Part shown: in pieces, positions 43,430 to 52,529 of the stretch
How positions within the stretch are numbered: position 1 is the first letter of the stretch
Layout: the number at the start of each line of letters is the position of its first letter
NCBI RefSeq assembly: GCF_036002945.1
Contig: NZ_CP108529.1
Span: 7,621,001 to 7,685,000, forward strand
Length of the DNA stretch: 64,000 nucleotides
Direction of reading: 5' to 3'
From: Streptomyces sp. NBC_01224
GTDB taxonomy: Bacteria > Actinomycetota > Actinomycetes > Streptomycetales > Streptomycetaceae
The notes under the pieces: generated by a model
The model's database searches: none
Told to the model about the DNA's origin: nothing
Seen by the model: the letters and a program-made list of their open reading frames with translations, nothing else
Made by a program: the position numbers and the translations under genes

Positions 43430-44284
43430 TCAGTGGCCGGAGCGGACGGAACGGACCGCCCGCAGGATCAGGCCGGTGACAGGGCCGGGATCGCTCACGG
43501 AGGCCGCGTGCGGGGCGCGGACAGTGACCGTGCGGGCGCGGGCGCGCTCGGCCATCCAGCGCTCGGCGGCCGGCGGGATGTTGCGGTCCTCGGTGGCCAC
43601 GAGGTACCAGCTGGGGATCCTCTTCCACGCGGCTGCGGTGGCCGGCTCCTGGAGAGCTGCCAGGGTGATCGGACGCTGTCCCGCGGCCATGACCTGGGCG
43701 GTCGCTCGGGTGACACCGGCCGCGAACTGCTTGCGGAACAGGTCCTTCTTGATGACCAGTTCCTCCCCCTGTCCGCCGTCGGGCAACGGGTAGTACTGGG
43801 TGGCGGTGGCCTGTCCCAGTGTGCTGCCGGGGAACTTGTCGGTGAGCTGGAGCGCGCTCTCCCCGATGTCGGGAACGAAGGCGGCTATGTAAACGAGTGC
43901 CTTGACCTGCGGGGCGTCGGCCGCGGCCTGGCTGATGACCGCTCCGCCGTAGGAGTGCCCCACCAGCACGATCGGTCCGGTCACGCTGTCCAGAACGCTG
44001 CGAATGTAGGCGGAGTCGCTTGCCAGTCCGCGCAGTGGCAGGGCCGGTGCCAGTACACGGTGGCCCTGTCGTTGCAGGCGTTCGACGACCGCGCTCCAGC
44101 TGGAGGCGTCGGCGAACGCGCCGTGGATCAGGACGATGGTGGGCGCGGCCGTGTGACCGCGCGGTTCGGCCGGACGGCCGGCCGTCGCCGACTGCGCGGC
44201 ATGCGCGACGCCGGCGGTACCCAGGGCGGCCGCGCCGGCCAGGAGGGACACGGCCATGGTGCGGCGGGAGATCGGTGGGTTCAT
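43430..44284 (-). CDS. Secreted alpha/beta hydrolase
   Basis: A 284-residue protein with a probable Tat signal (SRRTMAVSLLAGAAALGTAGVAHA, residues 6-29). The hydrolase domain has IVLIHGAFADASSW and the nucleophile elbow GHSYGGA (Ser111), with the C-terminal RAPHAA histidine. This type resembles pyrethroid/ester hydrolases of the EstC/SalA-like group. Paralogs follow at 44367 and 45570, but this is the only exported one. Confidence 0.85.
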   Translation of the reverse strand: MNPPISRRTMAVSLLAGAAALGTAGVAHAAQSATAGRPAEPRGHTAAPTIVLIHGAFADASSWSAVVERLQRQGHRVLAPALPLRGLASDSAYIRSVLDSVTGPIVLVGHSYGGAVISQAAADAPQVKALVYIAAFVPDIGESALQLTDKFPGSTLGQATATQYYPLPDGGQGEELVIKKDLFRKQFAAGVTRATAQVMAAGQRPITLAALQEPATAAAWKRIPSWYLVATEDRNIPPAAERWMAERARARTVTVRAPHAASVSDPGPVTGLILRAVRSVRSGH

Positions 44285-44366
44285 CGTTCGCTCTCTGCGA
44301 AGGGGTGGAGGTGGCCGTGGTGTGACGGCCGGTCGGTCGTCCGGGCGCGAGCGGGTGCGCGGGGGA

Positions 44367-45092
44367 TCAGTCGCAGGTGGCCCGTACGGCTTCCTCGATC
44401 AGGTCGACGACGCGCTCGGGGTGGGCGAGCATCACCAGGTGGGAGGAGTCGACCTCGACGGTGGTCATGCCGGCCCGCTGGTAGCCGTAGCGCTCCACGT
44501 CGGGGTTGATGGTGTGGTCGGACGAGGCGACCAGGCCCCAGGACGGCTTGGTCTTCCAGGCCGCGGCCGGGGCCGCGTCGGCGAACGCCTGGGCGGCCAG
44601 CGGGCGCTGGGACACGGCGAGGACGGCGGCGAGCCGGGGGTCGACATCGGCGGCGAAGATGGCCGGGAACTTGTCGGTCCGCACCGACACGTCGGTGCCC
44701 GGCGTGGCCGAGCCCTCTACCGGGAAGGGGGTGTAGACGAGTGCGGCGGCGAGGTCGCTGTCCGGGAAGCGGCCCTGCAGATCACCGAGGCTCTCGCCCT
44801 TCTCCAAGGCGTAACCGGCCAGGTAGACCAGTGCCTTGACGTTGTCCTCGGTGCCGGCGACCGTGATGACGGCGCCACCGTAGGAGTGGCCCACCAGGAC
44901 GACCGGACCGGGTACCTGCCGGACGATGGAGGCGATGTAGGCGGCGTCCCCTATCAGGCTGCGGTTGGGTACGGCCGGGGCGACCACGTCCAGGCCGCGG
45001 GCGATCAGCCGGGGGATGACCTGGGCGTAGCTGGAGGCGTCGGCGAAGGCGCCGTGGACGAGGACGACGGTCGGCTTGTCGGAACTGGGCAT
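44367..45092 (-). CDS. Alpha/beta hydrolase
   Basis: A 241-residue cytoplasmic hydrolase: TVVLVHGAFADASSYAQVIPRL, GHSYGGAVITVAG (nucleophile Ser), DHTINPDVERYGYQRAG (Asp region) and SSHLVMLAHPE (His). Same subfamily as the two neighbours. The start ATG 45092 has GGGAG upstream. Substrate unknown. Confidence 0.88.
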   Translation of the reverse strand: MPSSDKPTVVLVHGAFADASSYAQVIPRLIARGLDVVAPAVPNRSLIGDAAYIASIVRQVPGPVVLVGHSYGGAVITVAGTEDNVKALVYLAGYALEKGESLGDLQGRFPDSDLAAALVYTPFPVEGSATPGTDVSVRTDKFPAIFAADVDPRLAAVLAVSQRPLAAQAFADAAPAAAWKTKPSWGLVASSDHTINPDVERYGYQRAGMTTVEVDSSHLVMLAHPERVVDLIEEAVRATCD

Positions 45093-45396
45093 GGGAAACT
45101 CCCTCATCAATGGGGTGGTCGGGTGTCGTGTGGCCTGTCGGCCGGGTCGGGGCTGCCGTGGCGGCCCCGCTGCCGTGAGATGTGGCGGGCCGGCCTCGGG
45201 AGCGTGTGCTGTGCGGTGGGCACTGACCGGGCGGCCGTGGACTCTGCCGGAGGCTCCGCCGGGCCCCCGCGCCAGGTGCCCTGTCGAGCGGAAAGCCGTC
45301 GAAGCGTGAGCAACTCTAGGAAGTGCCGGGCGGCGTGATTGCCTGTCCGCGCCCTGACTGTGGCCTGCGCGTGCCCACGTTGTCCCCGGTCGCGGA

Positions 45397-45507
45397 GCAG
45401 TCGTGGAAGGTGCCGTCGCTGAAGCAGGCGGCCTGCTCGGCGGTCTCCGGTGTGTGGAGGGAGCCGTGCCGGACGAACGGGGACACGCCGCCCACCGGGC
45501 GGCGCAT
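45397..45507 (-). pseudogene. LLM flavin monooxygenase relic
   Basis: Thirty-odd codons read SPFVRHGSLHTPETAEQAAC followed by FSDGTFHD, the counterpart of APFVWHGSIRSPEIAEQAAF in the intact LLM protein at 62700-63797. The sequence on both sides is unrelated. It is a small relic of a second LLM gene. The rest of the 480-bp gap 45093-45569 holds nothing I can name. Confidence 0.6.
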
Positions 45508-45569
45508 GCTGTGAACTCCCGTAATGCGTAAGGTAATTGACTCGACATCATGTCAGCTGACTGTGCGCG

Positions 45570-46289
45570 TCAGCTCGTCGCGCGAACGGCGTCGCGGATC
45601 AGGTCCGCCACCGCCGACGGCCGGGAGATGGTGACCGCGTGGGAAGCGCCTTCCAGCTCGACGGTGGTCGCACCGGCCCGCCTGGCGCCGAAGCGCTCCA
45701 CCTCGGGGTTGATCGCCTGGTCCGCGTCGGCCACGAGGGCCCAGCAGGGTTTCGTCCGCCAGGCCGCCGCAGAGGCCGCCTCGGTGAACGCGGAGGAGGC
45801 CAGCGGGCGTTGGGAAGTCGCCAGCACCCTGACGACGGACGGGGAGACGTCGGCGGCGAAGACTGAGGGGAACGCCTCCGGGGCGATGCTGACCTCGGTG
45901 GAGGTCTTCCCCCCGTCGGTCGGGTAGGTCCACTGCCTCAGGCTGCCTACGAGCGGCGGAGGGGCGAAGCGGTCCTGCAACTCACTGAGGCTCTCGCCTT
46001 CTTCGAGGGCGAAGGCGGCGATGTAGACGAGTCCGACGACGTTGTCCGCGGTGCCCGCCACGGTGATCAGAGCACCGCCGTAGGAGTGGCCGACGAGCAC
46101 CACCGGACCGTCGATCTGGGAGACCACGGAGGACAGGTAGGCGGCGTCGCAGGTCAGGCCGCGCAGTGGGTTGGCCACCGCGAGGACCGCGATGCCGTCG
46201 CGTTGGAGTTCGTCGATGACGCCGAGCCAGCCCGCGGCGTCGGCGAAGGCACCGTGCACGAGGACGACCGTGGGAGGAGCAGGAGACAT
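45570..46289 (-). CDS. Alpha/beta hydrolase
   Basis: A 239-residue hydrolase: TVVLVHGAFADAAGWLGVIDEL, GHSYGGALITVAG, DADQAINPEVERFGARRAG and GASHAVTISRP supply Ser, Asp and His in the usual order. Its C-terminus is nearly the same as the relic at 31496-31652. ATG 46289 has GGAGCAGGAGAC upstream. Confidence 0.88.
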   Translation of the reverse strand: MSPAPPTVVLVHGAFADAAGWLGVIDELQRDGIAVLAVANPLRGLTCDAAYLSSVVSQIDGPVVLVGHSYGGALITVAGTADNVVGLVYIAAFALEEGESLSELQDRFAPPPLVGSLRQWTYPTDGGKTSTEVSIAPEAFPSVFAADVSPSVVRVLATSQRPLASSAFTEAASAAAWRTKPCWALVADADQAINPEVERFGARRAGATTVELEGASHAVTISRPSAVADLIRDAVRATS

Positions 46290-46304
46290 GTGTGGACTCT
46301 TTCT

Positions 46305-46578
46305 TCTCGCACCGCGTTCAGTGCGGTGCGCGGGGTGTCGGCGGCCGGCGCGATGGCGGTCCGGGCGGCGTGGGGTTGGCGGCGGGCGTTGATCATGACG
46401 AAGTCGTGGATGACACCCTGGAGACGGACGGCGGTGACGGGAGCCGGCTTCCCGCGGCTTGTCGGCGCAGGCGTCTCCCTCGTCGGGCAGGGCATCGGCC
46501 TCGCCGGAGACGACCAGCGCCGGGCGCGGGCCGGAGAGCTCCCGCGCCCGACTGGCCACGTCGGCGGCGCCGGACCCA
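46305..46578 (-). pseudogene. C-terminal relic of an HSL-type esterase
   Basis: Reads RPALVVSGEADALPDEGDAC, then after a frameshift PVTAVRLQGVIHDFVMINA. This matches the end of the intact esterase at 51576-52529 (ALVITAEADVLRDEGEAY ... VQGVIHDFVMLNA). Asp and His of the triad are kept, the Ser part is gone. Lies just after the AraC gene on the same strand. Confidence 0.8.
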
Positions 46579-46582
46579 GGGG

Positions 46583-47440
46583 TCAGGGATTCCGTCCCTG
46601 GACGGAAGCCGAGACCTGCCATTCGCTGGGCGATTCGCCATATGCCTGTCGGAAGAGGCGGCTGAAGTGGGAGGGGCTGGCGAAGCCCCAGCTCTGCGCG
46701 ACCGCGGCCACGGAGCGCCTGCGGTTCGGCAGCCGGCCGAGGTCGAGGCGGCAGGCGGCGAGCCTGCGCTGCCGGATATGGGTACTCACCGTCGTGCCGT
46801 CGCTCTGGAACAGTTTGTGCAGGTATCGGACGGATATGTGGTGGGCGCGCGCAATCGACTCCGGCGACAGGTCCGGGTCCATCAGCCTCTCTTCGATGTA
46901 CGACCGTATGCGGGCCAGCATCTCGCTGCCGTTGTCGGTGGACTCGGACCGGTAAGGCGTGAGGAGTTCGGCAACGAGCAGGGCGATGACGTCCACGGCG
47001 TTGAGGGCGAGCCGCTTGCCGTTCATCGAGTTCCACAGGCCGTCCTCGCCGATCAGCGCGGCCAGGAACTTCGACACCAGCGCCGCGACGCCGTCGGCTC
47101 CGCTGACCCGGAGGCCCGCCAGGTGCCGCACGTCGTCCCGTGCGATCCCCAGGTAGGAGCAGGGTATGCGGAAGAAAGCGAACTCATGGCCGGGTGCCAG
47201 GTGCTCGGGGCGCAGGGCGTCGAGCAGGACAAGGTCACCGGCCGCCGGGGACGTCTGGGGTCCCCCATGAGGAAACATCTCCGGTGAGCGGCGTTCGAGT
47301 CCTAGGTACAGGCATGCGTCGTCTCCCTTCTGCGATGCCCAGGGAAGTGTTCTGCAGTGTCCGGAATCCGCACCTTGAGGTGTGTGGGCCGTGTGCTTTT
47401 CCGCGTTTTTCGGCATGGTTGAAATGACCGACCTGGTCAC
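46583..47440 (-). CDS. AraC family regulator, possibly N-terminally shortened
   Basis: A 285-residue protein. The C-terminal double HTH (DPDLSPESIARAHHISVRYLHKLFQ, WGFASPSHFSRLFRQAYGESPSEWQ) is intact. The N-terminal cupin-type sensor (AAGDLVLLDALRPEHLAPG) starts late compared with the usual ~320-residue proteins, so the first 40-60 residues may be lost or altered. Two starts (47440, 47413) are possible. Could control the hydrolase genes downstream. Confidence 0.75.
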   Translation of the reverse strand: MTRSVISTMPKNAEKHTAHTPQGADSGHCRTLPWASQKGDDACLYLGLERRSPEMFPHGGPQTSPAAGDLVLLDALRPEHLAPGHEFAFFRIPCSYLGIARDDVRHLAGLRVSGADGVAALVSKFLAALIGEDGLWNSMNGKRLALNAVDVIALLVAELLTPYRSESTDNGSEMLARIRSYIEERLMDPDLSPESIARAHHISVRYLHKLFQSDGTTVSTHIRQRRLAACRLDLGRLPNRRRSVAAVAQSWGFASPSHFSRLFRQAYGESPSEWQVSASVQGRNP

Positions 47441-47503
47441 TATGAGCTCCAGTCGTGCCGTCGTTCGTCAATGTGAAGTGAAGTGCCGCGTACCGCGCGG
47501 GAT

Positions 47504-48370
47504 TTACGGGACCGCGGCGTAAGGGGCCGCGTCCGCCACTTCGGAAAGGAAGGTGTCGACCACCGCGTTGAAAGCGGGCGGGTTTTCGAGGAAGGGGAAG
47601 TGGGAGTTCGCGACACCGGCCGGGAAGACATGGAGCCGTGCGCCGGGAATCCGGCCCGCGATGAACTGCTGTGAGGCCGGGCTCACATGGCTTCCCTCGC
47701 AGCCGATCACCAGGGTCGGCACGTCCACTCGGGGAAGGACGTCGCGCCAGTCCTGGGCGCAGTGGTCGTAGAGCAGGGGCACCCCGGCGTAGGACGGGGT
47801 CGACTTGATCTGTTCGGCGACGAACGCGAGGAGGCCGGGGTCGGGGTCACCGGAGAACATGCCGCGCACGAAGTCGTCACGCACCCGCTCGCCGTCCGGG
47901 CCCGCCAGCGCGGCGCCGAGTTCCAGCAGCCCGGCCACATCGAAGATGGCACCGGAGTCCCGCTGCTCCTCGGGGGTGAGCCAGGGAACGGCCGCCACGG
48001 CCGCGGGCTGGTCCACGGCGACGAACCGGCGGATCCGGCCGGTGCCGTACTGGTCGATGAAGCTCCACCACACCGAGGCACCCATCGACCAGCCGAGCGC
48101 GTCGAAACGATCGAGGTCCAGGTGATCGACGAGGTCGAGGACGTCCCGGGCCAACCGGGCGATGCGGTAGCCGTGCCGCGGTTTCTCCGAGAGCCCGTGG
48201 CCCCTGAGGTCCAGTGTGATGACGCGGCGGGCCGGAGCGAGACCGTCCATCTGGTGTCGGAACATCGCCTGGGTCTGTCCCCAGCCGTGCAGCATGACCA
48301 GGGGAACGCCCCCGCCCCCGCTGTCCCGATAGGTCAGCCGCACGCGGTCGTTCGTCGTCAGCTCGCCCAT
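47504..48370 (-). CDS. Alpha/beta hydrolase
   Basis: A 288-residue hydrolase of a different subgroup from the three above: VPLVMLHGWGQTQAMFRHQ, LDLRGHGLSEKPRHGYRI, GWSMGASVWW (Ser) and VANSHFPFLENP (His). Pattern like haloperoxidase/epoxide-hydrolase-type enzymes. ATG 48370 has GAGCGAGGCAGG upstream. The next gene upstream, PucR, is on the same strand, 228 bp away. Confidence 0.87.
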   Translation of the reverse strand: MGELTTNDRVRLTYRDSGGGGVPLVMLHGWGQTQAMFRHQMDGLAPARRVITLDLRGHGLSEKPRHGYRIARLARDVLDLVDHLDLDRFDALGWSMGASVWWSFIDQYGTGRIRRFVAVDQPAAVAAVPWLTPEEQRDSGAIFDVAGLLELGAALAGPDGERVRDDFVRGMFSGDPDPGLLAFVAEQIKSTPSYAGVPLLYDHCAQDWRDVLPRVDVPTLVIGCEGSHVSPASQQFIAGRIPGARLHVFPAGVANSHFPFLENPPAFNAVVDTFLSEVADAAPYAAVP

Positions 48371-48598
48371 GGTTCCTGCCTCGCTCTCCCTGCCAAGCCT
48401 TCACGGCGTACCTTGCTCCGCCGTGTCGGCAACCCACGCGATGGCCGGCCGACGTCGTAGTCGGCTCGCGCCTGGACCCATTGTCGTTCGGGCAGGTCCG
48501 CCACCACCACCGCGCTCCGTAGGGATTGGCCGACGAAAACCACGTCACTTCGTAGCAGAGGAACCCACAGGCGTGGCCGGTGGTGGCGGTCGGTCGGT

Positions 48599-49849
48599 TC
48601 AGACGGTGGTGGCGTGCCCGTCCGGTTGCAGCAGTTCCCGGATACGCAGGCCGAGGTGCAGAACCAGCCGGTCCGGGCCGCTGTCCAGGTCCAGCCCGGT
48701 TATCTCCTGGATCTGCCGCAGCCGGTAGTACAGCGAGGTGCGGTGGATCCGCAGCGCTTCCGCGGTCCTCGGAACCGAGCCGGCGTGCTCCAGGAAGGAC
48801 CGCAGGGTCTCCTCAAGACGATGTCCCCCGGCGGCCGCGAGGAGGGTGCGCAGCGGCTTGGGCAGCAGGGAGGCGTTCAGGGCATGGTCCGGAAGCTGCA
48901 GGAGGACGGTGAACTCCCGCAGTTCCTCCCAGTCTCCGAGGCGCTCGAAATGGGGCATCCGTCGGGCCGCGCGAGCTGCCACGAGTGCCTGCTCGTAGGA
49001 GACCCACGCGTCGGCCAGGCCGGTCTGACGCCCTCCGATGCCGAGCACAGGAGTGGCGGTGGGGTCCAGGAAGGTGTCGAGGGCTTCGATGATCCGACGG
49101 GACTGCTCCTTCAGTTCCCGCGGATCCGGCGACTGCTCGCTCAGTTGGAGCAGGACCGCGCGGTCGGTGGTGACCGCGATGGCGCCGTGCGCCCACCGCG
49201 TGCGGCAGAAGCTCTCCAGCGCACCCCGCAGCGCGTTCTCGACCTGCCCGGGCGGCTCGTGGGAGCGAGTCACCTGAACGACGCTGACCACGGCGTGCGG
49301 GGCGTTCGGGAGCACGCCGGTGTCCAGGATCTGCTGCTGGGCGGCCCCGCGTGCGGCGGGGCTCGGGTTGAGCAGGGCCCAGGGCAGTTCCCGCGCGCCG
49401 CTCTCCTCGGCATGGTCGGCCACATGTTCCGCGTACATCTGGGCCGCGATGATCCGGGCCGACTTGGAGATGGCGGCCGTCTCGTCCGCCGTCAGGCTCT
49501 TGTCGGCGGAGATGACCATGAGCAGGCCGACAAGGTGCCCGCGCTCTCGCAGCGGCACGCAGTAGCGCGCGAGAAGTCCCAGGTCGTCCCGGCCCTCGAT
49601 GTATCCCGGCTTCGACCACTGGGCAACGCCCTGGTCGAGTACGTACCGGATGATCTCGCTGTCCGCGAGGCCCTGCAGCAGGCTGCGGACGCGTACCGGA
49701 TCCGCGTCATCGAAGTGCCTGCTGGAGCAGATGAACCTGACGAGAGGGTCGTCGAGGACCACGGAACGCTGCAGCCTCTCGGCCAGCTCCTCCACGAGTT
49801 CCTGCAGCGCGTCGCTGCTCGCCCGAGCCCGTTGAAGCCGTTCAGCCAT
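48599..49849 (-). CDS. PucR family transcriptional regulator
   Basis: A 416-residue regulator with a GAF-like sensor half (about residues 20-140) and a GGDEF-like CdaR middle (about 165-280), ending in a PucR-type HTH (HRLEETLRSFLEHAGSVPRTAEALRIHRTSLYYRLRQIQEITGLDL). PucR proteins control purine, amide or aromatic catabolism genes and often activate a divergent operon. ATG 49849 follows AAGGGAAGG. It is divergent from the YcaC-type operon, its likely target. Confidence 0.88.
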   Translation of the reverse strand: MAERLQRARASSDALQELVEELAERLQRSVVLDDPLVRFICSSRHFDDADPVRVRSLLQGLADSEIIRYVLDQGVAQWSKPGYIEGRDDLGLLARYCVPLRERGHLVGLLMVISADKSLTADETAAISKSARIIAAQMYAEHVADHAEESGARELPWALLNPSPAARGAAQQQILDTGVLPNAPHAVVSVVQVTRSHEPPGQVENALRGALESFCRTRWAHGAIAVTTDRAVLLQLSEQSPDPRELKEQSRRIIEALDTFLDPTATPVLGIGGRQTGLADAWVSYEQALVAARAARRMPHFERLGDWEELREFTVLLQLPDHALNASLLPKPLRTLLAAAGGHRLEETLRSFLEHAGSVPRTAEALRIHRTSLYYRLRQIQEITGLDLDSGPDRLVLHLGLRIRELLQPDGHATTV

Positions 49850-50162
49850 GGCGTTCCTTCCCTTGACCCCCTTTCTACAAGGCGTGAATCCGGGACTCCA
49901 AATTTTCGACAGTGTGAGGTGCGGCACGATGACTCGTCCCTCGGTGTCCCATTTGAGGCCGTGGACGGCCAGGGGCTGGTGTGGACGGCCGTGCGTACCG
50001 GCGATGACGACGTGGCGTGATCGCGGAGCGGGTAGTGCGCTGTCGTGCCAACTCCTGGGCGCAGGGAGAAAAGTCGGCCGGTCGGGCCGGTCATAGCTTG
50101 AGGACGTGCCGGGCCGCGGAGACGCGGCGGGTGCCCTACCGACCGTTCCGAAAGGACTTCTC
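49850..50162. promoter_or_regulatory. Divergent promoter region between pucR and the YcaC-type operon
   Basis: A 313-bp spacer with no gene. CCAAATTTTCGAC near 49897 is the only strongly AT-rich piece and may mark a promoter. AAAGGACTTCTC directly precedes the hydrolase start. No perfect palindrome longer than eight bases was seen. Confidence 0.45.
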
Positions 50163-50825
50163 ATGTTTGACATCAACAAGGTGCAGGCCGCCCCCAGCGC
50201 CGACCTGCTCACGCCCGACAACGCGGTCATGCTTTTCGTGGACCACCAGCCGCAGATGTTCTTCGGTACCGGGAGCGGTGACCGCGCCGCGATCATCAAC
50301 AGCACCGTGGGTCTCGCCAAGGCGGCTCGGGCGTTCGATGTGCCGGCCGTCCTGACCACGGTCGCCGCCGAGTCGTTCTCCGGCCCCCTGCTGCCGCAGC
50401 TCGCCGAGGTGTTTCCCGGGCAGGAGGTCATCGACCGCACGAGCATGAACGCCTGGGAGGACGAGGCGCTCGTGGCGGCGGTCAAGGCGACCGGGCGCAA
50501 GAAGATCATCCTCGCGGGCCTGTGGACCGAGGTCTGCCTGGTGCTGCCCGCGCTGTCCGCGCTGGAGCAGGGTTACGAGGTCTACGTGGTCTCCGAGGCC
50601 TCCGGCGGCGTCAGCCCGGCCGCCCACGAGCACGCGCTGCAGCGGATGATCGCCGCCGGCGCGGTGCCGGTGACCTGGGTGCAGGTGCTGCTGGAGCTGC
50701 AGCGTGACTGGGCGCGTCAGGAGACGTACGGCGCGGTCATGGAGATCGTCAAGGCCCACGCGGGCGCGTACGGCCTGGGTGTTGTGTACGCGCAGAGCGT
50801 CATCGGCGCGCACGCGGCCGGCTGA
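50163..50825 (+). CDS. YcaC-type isochorismatase family hydrolase
   Basis: A 220-residue cysteine hydrolase. NAVMLFVDHQPQMFF carries Asp27 and GLWTEVCLVLPALSA carries the catalytic Cys125; the cis-peptide region is present. YcaC-like enzymes form octamers and hydrolyse an unknown amide or ester substrate. Unlike the protein at 22570, all catalytic residues are present. RBS GAAAGGA. First gene of the operon that continues with DoxX 5 bp downstream. Confidence 0.9.
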   Translation: MFDINKVQAAPSADLLTPDNAVMLFVDHQPQMFFGTGSGDRAAIINSTVGLAKAARAFDVPAVLTTVAAESFSGPLLPQLAEVFPGQEVIDRTSMNAWEDEALVAAVKATGRKKIILAGLWTEVCLVLPALSALEQGYEVYVVSEASGGVSPAAHEHALQRMIAAGAVPVTWVQVLLELQRDWARQETYGAVMEIVKAHAGAYGLGVVYAQSVIGAHAAG

Positions 50826-50830
50826 TCACC

Positions 50831-51355
50831 TTGGACACCGGCATTCTGATCCTGCGTCTGCTGGTGGGGCTGCTCGTCGCCGGCCATGGGGTGCAGAAGA
50901 TCAGCTCGCACCTGGGCGGCAGGGGACTCAAGGGCGGTACGGAGGAGTTCCGTGCCGATGGTTTCCGCGGCGGCGCCGTTACCGCCCTGGCGGCGGGCGG
51001 AGGCCAGATCGGATCGGGTCTGCTGCTCGCCGCCGGCCTCCTGACCCCGCTGGCGGCGACCGGGGCCATCGGGGTCATGACGGTCGCCCTCACCGTGAAG
51101 TGGCACAACGGCCTCTGGGTGCAGAACGACGGGTACGAATACCCGCTCGTCCTCATCGGCTCCGCCACCGCTCTCGCCGCCACCGGACCGGGCGCCTGGT
51201 CGCTCGACGCGGCCCTCGGCCTCACGCCGTACCCGCTGTGGTGGGCGGCCCTCGCTCTCGTGGCGGGTCTCGGCAGCGGGCTGCTCACCCGGCTCGTACT
51301 GCACCGGCCGGCCCCGGCCCCGGCGCCGCGGGCCGCCGCCCACGGCCGGCGCTGA
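50831..51355 (+). CDS. DoxX family membrane protein
   Basis: A 174-residue protein with four hydrophobic helices; ILRLLVGLLVAGHGVQKI and the loop HNGLWVQNDGYEYPLVLI are the DoxX signature. The family includes quinol-oxidase-linked and thiosulfate-oxidising subunits and MarP/SseA complex partners; here the role is unknown. TTG 50831 is used, 5 bp after the hydrolase stop, so translation is probably coupled. Confidence 0.87.
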   Translation: MDTGILILRLLVGLLVAGHGVQKISSHLGGRGLKGGTEEFRADGFRGGAVTALAAGGGQIGSGLLLAAGLLTPLAATGAIGVMTVALTVKWHNGLWVQNDGYEYPLVLIGSATALAATGPGAWSLDAALGLTPYPLWWAALALVAGLGSGLLTRLVLHRPAPAPAPRAAAHGRR

Positions 51356-51575
51356 GCGCGGGCCGCGCAGACCGGGTCCGGCCGCTCAGCGTCCCCCGCG
51401 CGGGCGGCCGGGCCCTCCCGCCCATCCGACCAGGAACACCTGAACCGAACCGCGATCACCGCATCCCCCCCACGAGAACACCACTGACTCATGCGCGGGC
51501 GGCCCTTCCCGGCGCCGCCGCGCGTGGCACCACCCGCTGAACCCCTTTCGCACACCCTCCGAAGGAGAACCCCTC

Positions 51576-52529
51576 ATGCCGAACCGGCCGATCCTCGAAC
51601 CCGCCGCCCAGGCGTTCGCCGAGGCCACCGCCCAGCCGCCGTTCCTCTTCCAGATTCCCGTGGCGGAGGGCCGCAAGGCCGTGGACGACGTCCAGAGCGG
51701 TGACGGCGTCCTGCTGCCCGCCGTCGACGAGGAATGGATCACCGTCCACGGCGGTCCGACCGGCGACATCCGCGCGCGGATCGTGCGCCCGAGCGGTGTC
51801 ACCGGCCCCCTGCCCGTCATCCTCTACATCCACGGCGCGGGCTGGGTCTTCGGCAACGCCCACACCCACGACCGGCTCGTCCGCGAACTCGCCGTCGGTA
51901 CCGGGGCGGCCGTCGTCTTCCCCGAGTACGACCTCTCGCCCGAGGCCCGCTACCCCGTCGCCATCGAGCAGAACTACAGCGTCGCCCAGTGGATCGCCCG
52001 AGAGGGACACCACAAGGAGCTCGACGGCACCCGGATCGCCGTCGCCGGCGACTCGGTCGGCGGCAACATGACCGCTGCCCTCACCCTCATCGCCAAGGAG
52101 CGCGGCGACGTCCGCCTCGCCCAGCAGGTCCTCTTCTACCCGGTCACCGACGCGAGCTTCGACACCGACTCGTACCAGCAGTTCGCCGAGGGCTACTTCC
52201 TGCGCCGCGACGGCATGCAGTGGTTCTGGGACCAGTACACGACCGACGAGGCCGAACGCGCCCGGATCACCGCCTCTCCGCTGCGCGCCACCACCGAGCA
52301 GCTGACCGGCCTGCCCCCGGCCCTGGTCATCACCGCCGAGGCCGACGTCCTGCGCGACGAGGGCGAGGCGTACGCGGCGAAGCTGCGCGCCGCCGGAGTC
52401 CCCGTCACCGCCCTGCGCGTCCAGGGGGTCATCCACGACTTCGTCATGCTGAACGCGCTGCGCGAGACGCAAGGCGCGGAACTCGCCATCGGCGTCGCGA
52501 TCGACACCCTGCGCAAGGCCCTGGCGTGA
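51576..52529 (+). CDS. Alpha/beta hydrolase fold-3 (HSL-type) esterase
   Basis: A 317-residue esterase of the hormone-sensitive lipase group: LYIHGAGWVFGN is the oxyanion-hole motif, VAGDSVGGNM the nucleophile elbow, EADVLRDEGEAY and GVIHDFVMLN give Asp and His. GAAGGAGAA precedes the ATG. It is 220 bp after DoxX and overlaps the amidohydrolase start, so it may have its own promoter. A broken paralog lies at 46305. Confidence 0.92.
   Translation: MPNRPILEPAAQAFAEATAQPPFLFQIPVAEGRKAVDDVQSGDGVLLPAVDEEWITVHGGPTGDIRARIVRPSGVTGPLPVILYIHGAGWVFGNAHTHDRLVRELAVGTGAAVVFPEYDLSPEARYPVAIEQNYSVAQWIAREGHHKELDGTRIAVAGDSVGGNMTAALTLIAKERGDVRLAQQVLFYPVTDASFDTDSYQQFAEGYFLRRDGMQWFWDQYTTDEAERARITASPLRATTEQLTGLPPALVITAEADVLRDEGEAYAAKLRAAGVPVTALRVQGVIHDFVMLNALRETQGAELAIGVAIDTLRKALA

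Noticed and set aside
45323..45514. Plus-strand 63-codon frame
   Set aside because: Antisense to the LLM relic; no RBS and random composition.
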